DNA from: an uncultured Desulfovibrio sp.
GTDB lineage: Bacteria > Desulfobacterota > Desulfovibrionia > Desulfovibrionales > Desulfovibrionaceae
Assembly: GCA_934546745.1 (NCBI GenBank)
Contig: CAKTDV010000039.1
Location: forward strand, 1-5,785
Length of the DNA stretch: 5,785 nt
Direction: 5' to 3'
Below are positions 1-3,395 of this stretch, in pieces (positions within the stretch are counted from its first letter, which is position 1; every line of letters begins with the position of its first letter). The notes beneath the pieces were generated by a model. It searched no databases. It was not told where the DNA came from and saw nothing but the letters and a program-made list of their open reading frames with translations. A program made the position numbers and the translations under genes.

Positions 1-681
1 CCCTCCCTGGGAAGCCGGAGCGTCCGGGTGGAGCTGGAACCGGGCCGCGCGCCCGTGGTCGTGCGCACGACGGCCAACATCGCCTCCTCGCTCGTGTTCC
101 ACGACGCCACAGGGCAGCCGTGGCCCATCACCTCCGTCACCAACGGCGGGCCACAGTTCTTCCAGATCCTCCGGCCGGAACTGCCGGCTGGGAACCTGCT
201 CAACGTGATGCCCATACAGGCCTACGGTTCGGCCAACATCGTGGTCACGTTCGAGAAAAAGGATGTGCCGCTGGTCATCCGGCTTGAGGCGGATTCCGTG
301 CGCTCCCCGGAACGCCGTGCCGCCGGCATGGTGCTGTTCCAGATTGGCCAGCATGGCCCCCAGGCGCAGGTGCCGCTGACAAAGGAGTTCCGGGAAAGTG
401 CAAGCTCCGTGATGCTGGCCTTCCTTGACCATACGCCGCCTTCGGAGGCCGTGCGCATCCCGCTTGAGCCACAGGAGGGCATGACACTCTGGGAGTACCG
501 GAAGACGTACTACCTGCGGACGCGGGACAGCCTGATGTGGCCCGCGTGGTCGGCGGTCGTGAATGGTGCCGGAGGCATCCGGTGCTACGAAGTCCAGAAA
601 ACGCCGCGTCTGCTCGTCTCCAGAGACGGCGTGATTGAGACGTACCGCGTCAAGGATGCCAAGGATACGCGCCATGAGTGA
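1..681 (+). CDS. dotH: DotH/IcmK-type outer-membrane core protein of type IVB secretion system (5' partial)
   Basis: This is the C-terminal 226 residues of a DotH/IcmK (IncI TraN) family protein. The frame is open from base 1, so the true start lies upstream; the GTG at 28 is an internal valine codon in a well-conserved stretch. Full-length relatives are roughly 350 aa, so about the last 60% is present. Family-like features are the segment ELEPGRAPVVVR (window residues 11-22), then a SLVFHDATGQPWPI block (30-43) resembling the DotH beta-rich domain. A C-terminal part starts WEYRKTYYLRTRD (164-176) and ends with a strand-rich tail (LLVSRDGVIETYRV). In Legionella, DotH is part of the outer-membrane core complex together with DotC, DotD and DotG, and the immediate dotG neighbour fits this. 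The stop at 679-681 overlaps the dotG start. Family assignment is strong; whether the system does conjugation or effector export is inference. Confidence 0.88.
   Translation, partial: PSLGSRSVRVELEPGRAPVVVRTTANIASSLVFHDATGQPWPITSVTNGGPQFFQILRPELPAGNLLNVMPIQAYGSANIVVTFEKKDVPLVIRLEADSVRSPERRAAGMVLFQIGQHGPQAQVPLTKEFRESASSVMLAFLDHTPPSEAVRIPLEPQEGMTLWEYRKTYYLRTRDSLMWPAWSAVVNGAGGIRCYEVQKTPRLLVSRDGVIETYRVKDAKDTRHE
661..665 (+). promoter_or_regulatory. Ribosome binding site for dotG
   Basis: AAGGA lies inside the last dotH codons, 8 nt before the ATG at 674. It supports that ATG as the dotG start over the in-frame upstream start at 635. Confidence 0.55.
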
Positions 682-1777
682 GATCAGCAACCGGGAGAAA
701 AAACGACGCTTAATCGTTTTTTCTGTGGGCATTGTCCTCATTGTGCTGGTGCTGCTGTTCCTCGCGTTCGCCTTTTTCGGCGGCGAGAAGCAGGACGCGC
801 ACTCGTCGCTCAAGCCTGTGGGCACGGGCAACGTACAGGGCGGCGCGGGCGGTGAGGGGACGGCGGAGTACAACGAAAAGTTGGAAAAACTGGACGATCA
901 GAAAGCCCAGTCGGCGCTGAAGGCCGGAGAAAGCCATATCCCCACGCCCATCGGCAAGCAGAAGCTGCTGGTACGGAAAGAAGACACACCCCCCGCCCAG
1001 CCGAAAGCGCCTGAGCCTGTGCGCGTTGCGCAGCCACCACAGCGGCGCACGGACAACGCCATGCTCAAGCGCATGATGGAAGACCTGGACAAGCTGGACG
1101 CCCGCCTGGGCGCGGTGTCCGCCGGGCAGGGGGCGATCGTCTATCTGCGCGAGGTCAAGGAGGAGGCGAAGGCCGTTCCCGCCGTTGCGACGGAAAACGG
1201 CAAGGCATCACCGGACGCGCCGTTTGCCATTGGCGACATGCTCTATGCCGTCATCAATACGGGGGTCAATTCCGACGTGCCGTCGCCTGTCATGGCGACG
1301 GTGACCGGCGGCAAGTACCGGAAGACGCGCCTGATAGGCCATTTCCAGAGACATGACGAGCGCCTGGTGCTGACGTTCACCCGCGCCTTGCCGCCCGGCG
1401 GTGAGGCCGTCCAGATATCCGCCTATGCCGTGGATCCGGACACGACGCACGCCTCGGTGGCCAGCTCCGTGGACACGCACTTTTTCGAGCGCTGGGGCGG
1501 CCTTGTCGCATCGGCGTTCCTGGAAGGGCTGGGGGATGCCAAGCGGTACAGCGGCAGTTCCAGCACCATCTACGGCAACGTGAACGGCAACGGCACGACG
1601 GATCAGATGGTCTGGGGCACCTACAGCCCGGAAGATCAGGCGTGGATCGCCGCCGGAAAGGTGGGAGAAAAAGCCGGGAAACTCCTGGAAAAGGGCTTTG
1701 ACCGTCCCCCGACGGTCTACCTCGACGCGGGTTCCCCCATTGGCGTCCTGATCATGGACGTGAAGCAGAAGAAGTGA
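674..1777 (+). CDS. dotG: DotG/IcmE (TraO, VirB10-like) channel protein, compact form
   Basis: A 367-aa protein with the layout of VirB10/DotG. It has a short basic cytoplasmic head (NREKKRR, 6-12), one membrane helix (about 13-35), and a Gly/Lys/Glu-rich periplasmic linker. A Pro-rich stretch follows (about 104-123) with a short charged helix (126-145), then a C-terminal VirB10-like beta domain from about 180 to the end. The segment GDMLYAVINTGVNSDVPSPV (187-206), followed by LIGHF (220-224) and RLVLTF (230-235), is typical of that fold. A helix near 270-290, a Gly/Asn-rich loop (301-309) and a helix near 320-341 occupy the place of the VirB10 antenna region. Legionella DotG is over 1000 aa because of a long repeat region that is absent here; the size is closer to IncI TraO. 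In the apparatus this protein spans from the inner membrane to the outer-membrane core. The start at 674 was chosen for its AAGGA site and the ATGAGTGA overlap with dotH; an upstream start at 635 would add 13 residues lying inside dotH. Confidence 0.87.
   Translation: MSEISNREKKRRLIVFSVGIVLIVLVLLFLAFAFFGGEKQDAHSSLKPVGTGNVQGGAGGEGTAEYNEKLEKLDDQKAQSALKAGESHIPTPIGKQKLLVRKEDTPPAQPKAPEPVRVAQPPQRRTDNAMLKRMMEDLDKLDARLGAVSAGQGAIVYLREVKEEAKAVPAVATENGKASPDAPFAIGDMLYAVINTGVNSDVPSPVMATVTGGKYRKTRLIGHFQRHDERLVLTFTRALPPGGEAVQISAYAVDPDTTHASVASSVDTHFFERWGGLVASAFLEGLGDAKRYSGSSSTIYGNVNGNGTTDQMVWGTYSPEDQAWIAAGKVGEKAGKLLEKGFDRPPTVYLDAGSPIGVLIMDVKQKK
696..724 (+). repeat. Perfect 11-bp inverted repeat with A6/T6 tracts inside the start of dotG
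   Basis: Left arm AGAAAAAACGA (696-706), 7-nt spacer CGCTTAA (707-713), right arm TCGTTTTTTCT (714-724). The arms are perfectly complementary. The element covers dotG codons 8-17, beginning 22 nt after the A of the start codon. In RNA it would form a hairpin whose upper stem is ACGA/TCGT and whose lower stem is A6:U6. It is reminiscent of a weak intrinsic terminator or attenuator, but the GC part of the stem is only about 4 bp. Function is unknown; the repeat itself is seen directly. Confidence 0.6.
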
Positions 1778-1781
1778 CGGC

Positions 1782-2288
1782 ATGGAAAACTATGTGGCCA
1801 ATGTCATTCCCCACCTGCAACAGTGGTGGAATACCATCATCATCCTTGCGTACCTCATCGGCATCGCGCTGGCCATGCTGTCCTGCGCACAGGCGGTCAG
1901 CCGCCGTAACCGGAACGCCCGAAGCATGGCGATCTGGACGTTTTTCTCCGCCGTGCTGCTGCTCAACCTGCCCGCGCTCATGGATTCGCTGTCCATGACG
2001 GTCTTCAACCAGTCGTCTGAGCAGTCGCTGAGCTACGCCCCGCCGTCCTCGCCCGGCTCCGTGTACATCCAGTTCGCGGTCTACGCGATCATGACGGTCG
2101 GCGTCATCGGCATCGCGCGCGGCATCTGCCTGCTGCGAGACTCCCAGTCCCACGCGGGCAATGTGGCGCGCGGCATCGTGCATCTCTTCGGCGGCATTCT
2201 CGCGGTCAACATCGTCACCTTCCTGCGCGGCCTTGGGGCCACTGTGGGCGGCGATGTCCAGTCGTACATAACAACCATCATCGGATAG
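1782..2288 (+). CDS. dotE: DotE/IcmC-like (TraQ-type) multi-pass inner-membrane protein
   Basis: A 168-aa integral membrane protein with four predicted hydrophobic segments: about 18-37, 49-67, 94-117 and 132-151. A Ser/Pro-containing loop (about 77-93) separates the two pairs. The C-terminal half has a VGVIGIARGICLLRDSQ stretch (106-122) and a GIVHLFGGILAVNIV stretch (131-145). This resembles the IcmC/DotE/DotV family, in which a small loop precedes a conserved G-x-x-H-x-x-G-G-x-L-x-x-N-I pattern. Its position between dotG and dotP matches icmC in Legionella and traQ in IncI plasmids. The role of DotE in the apparatus is not well understood; inner-membrane location is expected. It begins 4 nt after the dotG stop and has only a weak purine-rich upstream sequence (GAAGAAG), so translation may be coupled to dotG. 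It could equally be called DotV-like, since the families are related. Confidence 0.75.
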   Translation: MENYVANVIPHLQQWWNTIIILAYLIGIALAMLSCAQAVSRRNRNARSMAIWTFFSAVLLLNLPALMDSLSMTVFNQSSEQSLSYAPPSSPGSVYIQFAVYAIMTVGVIGIARGICLLRDSQSHAGNVARGIVHLFGGILAVNIVTFLRGLGATVGGDVQSYITTIIG

Positions 2289-2292
2289 GAGG
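2287..2292 (+). promoter_or_regulatory. Ribosome binding site for dotP
   Basis: AGGAGG overlaps the last two bases of the dotE stop codon and stands 4 nt before the ATG at 2297. The spacing is rather short, but the match is strong. Confidence 0.7.
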
Positions 2293-2296
2293 GTTC

Positions 2297-2665
2297 ATGC
2301 ACTCACCGTTACGTATCGGCTGCGCGGTCGTCGCCGCGTCGGCCTGCTACCTTCTGGGGCCTGATCTGGTTCAGGCGGCCATTGGCTTCGGCGATATCGG
2401 CATGAATGTGTCTGAGAACTCGAAGGGCGTGGCCAAGGGCATCACGATGGCCGGATACGCCGGAGGGGCCTTCATGGGCGTCTGGGGCTGCGTCGAAATG
2501 TACAAGGCCGGGAAACGGCAGGGAGATTCCACCTACGGAGGCGGGATCATGAAGGTCATTGTCGGCGCGCTTGTCCTCGGCATCGGCGAGTTCCTCGGTT
2601 CCGGCTCAATGACCCTCTTTGGCGCGGATCAGACGACGGGTCTCGGCGAACTCGGCATCAAATAA
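2297..2665 (+). CDS. dotP: DotP/IcmD (TraR-type) small inner-membrane protein
   Basis: A 122-aa hydrophobic protein whose size (Legionella IcmD is about 130 aa) and position after dotE match IcmD/DotP. It begins with a signal-peptide-like segment: Arg6, hydrophobic core 7-20, and a plausible cleavage after VQA at 25-27. Two further hydrophobic, glycine-rich segments follow at about 49-66 and 84-101, separated by a basic/polar loop (YKAGKRQGDSTYGGG, 69-83). The segment KGVAKGITMAGYAGGAFMGV (43-62) is IcmD-like. The layout of a cleaved leader plus two helices with a basic loop is also that of VirB2/TrbC pilins, although IcmD has not been shown to be a pilin. A start at 2297 is fixed by AGGAGG just upstream. 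It lies 8 nt after dotE and has its stop inside the next gene's ribosome binding region. The molecular function of the family is unresolved. Confidence 0.75.
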   Translation: MHSPLRIGCAVVAASACYLLGPDLVQAAIGFGDIGMNVSENSKGVAKGITMAGYAGGAFMGVWGCVEMYKAGKRQGDSTYGGGIMKVIVGALVLGIGEFLGSGSMTLFGADQTTGLGELGIK

Positions 2666-2670
2666 GGAGG
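2664..2670 (+). promoter_or_regulatory. Ribosome binding site that decides the dotI start
   Basis: AAGGAGG overlaps the dotP stop. It is only 1 nt from the ATG at 2672 but 7 nt from the in-frame ATG at 2678, so 2678 is the better start. Confidence 0.75.
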
Positions 2671-2677
2671 GATGGGT

Positions 2678-3394
2678 ATGCCCGGTATATTCGCCCGGTT
2701 TCGCAAGCCGCAGACGGCGCTTCCCTTGCCGGTAACTGAACCGGCGGAAGAGGAGCGCGTTTCCCCTGAACTGTACGGCGGCGAACAGGTGTTCGGCGGC
2801 CTTGCCTGGTACAGGGCGCAGTACTATCGGGCCGTGAAGCTCTGCTTTGTGCTTGGCGGGGGGCTGGCGGTGAGCGCCGGTATCATCGGCGTCCTGCTTT
2901 ACGCGCGCCCGGCCCCCCAGTTTTTCGCGGCGACGCCGGATCTGCGGCTCGCGCCGCTGGTGCCGCTGGACAAGCCCGTGCTGACGCAACAGGGCTTGCT
3001 TAACTGGGTCTCGGAAACCATCACCGGCGCGGTGTCGCTGGACTTTCTTGAATGGCGCGAAAAGCTGACCCGCACGCGGGAACATTTTGACGAGGACGCC
3101 TACAAGTCCTTCCTCGCGTCCCTGAAAAGCTCCGGGATTCTGGAAATGATCCAGGACAAGCGCCTCTCCGTCTCCGCCGTGGTCACGCGCGCACCGGTCA
3201 TCATCGCCTCCGGCCTGATCGAGGGCCGCGCCACATGGAAGATCGAATTCCCCATCGTCATCTCCTATGAGTCCAGCCAGGGCGTGGAAAGCACGCAGAA
3301 ACTCATGGCGACGGTGCTGGTGCGCCGGGCGGCGACCGTTACCACGCCGCGCGGCGTGGTCATCCAGCAGGTCGTCCTCAAGAGGGATTCGTGA
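2678..3394 (+). CDS. dotI: DotI/IcmL-type (TraM) inner-membrane protein
   Basis: A 238-aa bitopic protein of the DotI/IcmL family (Legionella DotI is about 210 aa). It has a cytoplasmic N-terminus of about 54 residues with an acidic stretch (EPAEEE, 21-26) and a WYRAQYYRAVK motif (44-54) just before one membrane helix (about 55-75). The periplasmic domain starts FFAATPDLRLAPLVPLDKP (82-100), a typical IcmL feature. It continues through LLNWVSETI (107-115), the FDEDAYKSFLASL helix (137-149) and SAVVTRAPVI, and ends with strands containing ATVLVRRA and RGVVIQQV. The DotI periplasmic domain is structurally related to VirB8 and assembles in the inner membrane. The start at 2678 gives proper spacing to AAGGAGG. 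Its place between dotP and dotO is unusual: Legionella has icmJ/dotN there and icmL upstream of dotH. This could be the only DotI moved here, or a second IcmL-like paralog (as DotJ is to DotI), with another copy upstream of the window. Confidence 0.85.
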   Translation: MPGIFARFRKPQTALPLPVTEPAEEERVSPELYGGEQVFGGLAWYRAQYYRAVKLCFVLGGGLAVSAGIIGVLLYARPAPQFFAATPDLRLAPLVPLDKPVLTQQGLLNWVSETITGAVSLDFLEWREKLTRTREHFDEDAYKSFLASLKSSGILEMIQDKRLSVSAVVTRAPVIIASGLIEGRATWKIEFPIVISYESSQGVESTQKLMATVLVRRAATVTTPRGVVIQQVVLKRDS

Positions 3395-3395
3395 G

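Noticed and set aside
698..704. Possible -1 slippery site at the A6 run in dotG
   Set aside because: The AAAAAAC heptamer is not in the phase required for a canonical slippery site, and neither shifted frame extends a recognisable product.
494..1327. 14-nt direct repeat AGTACCGGAAGACG at 494-507 and 1314-1327
   Set aside because: Both copies encode YRKT in unrelated parts of dotH and dotG. The two copies show no extended similarity, so this is most likely coincidence from shared codon preference.
1208..1783. Minus-strand open frame of 191 codons
   Set aside because: Antisense to the VirB10-like domain of dotG, with no ribosome binding site or family resemblance seen; a coding shadow.
2672..2674. 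ATG at 2672 as the dotI start
   Set aside because: It is only 1 nt from the AAGGAGG ribosome binding site; the ATG two codons later has normal spacing of 7 nt.
2606..3085. Minus-strand open frame of 159 codons
   Set aside because: It spans the dotP/dotI junction and its strong plus-strand ribosome binding site; basic low-complexity translation with no domain.
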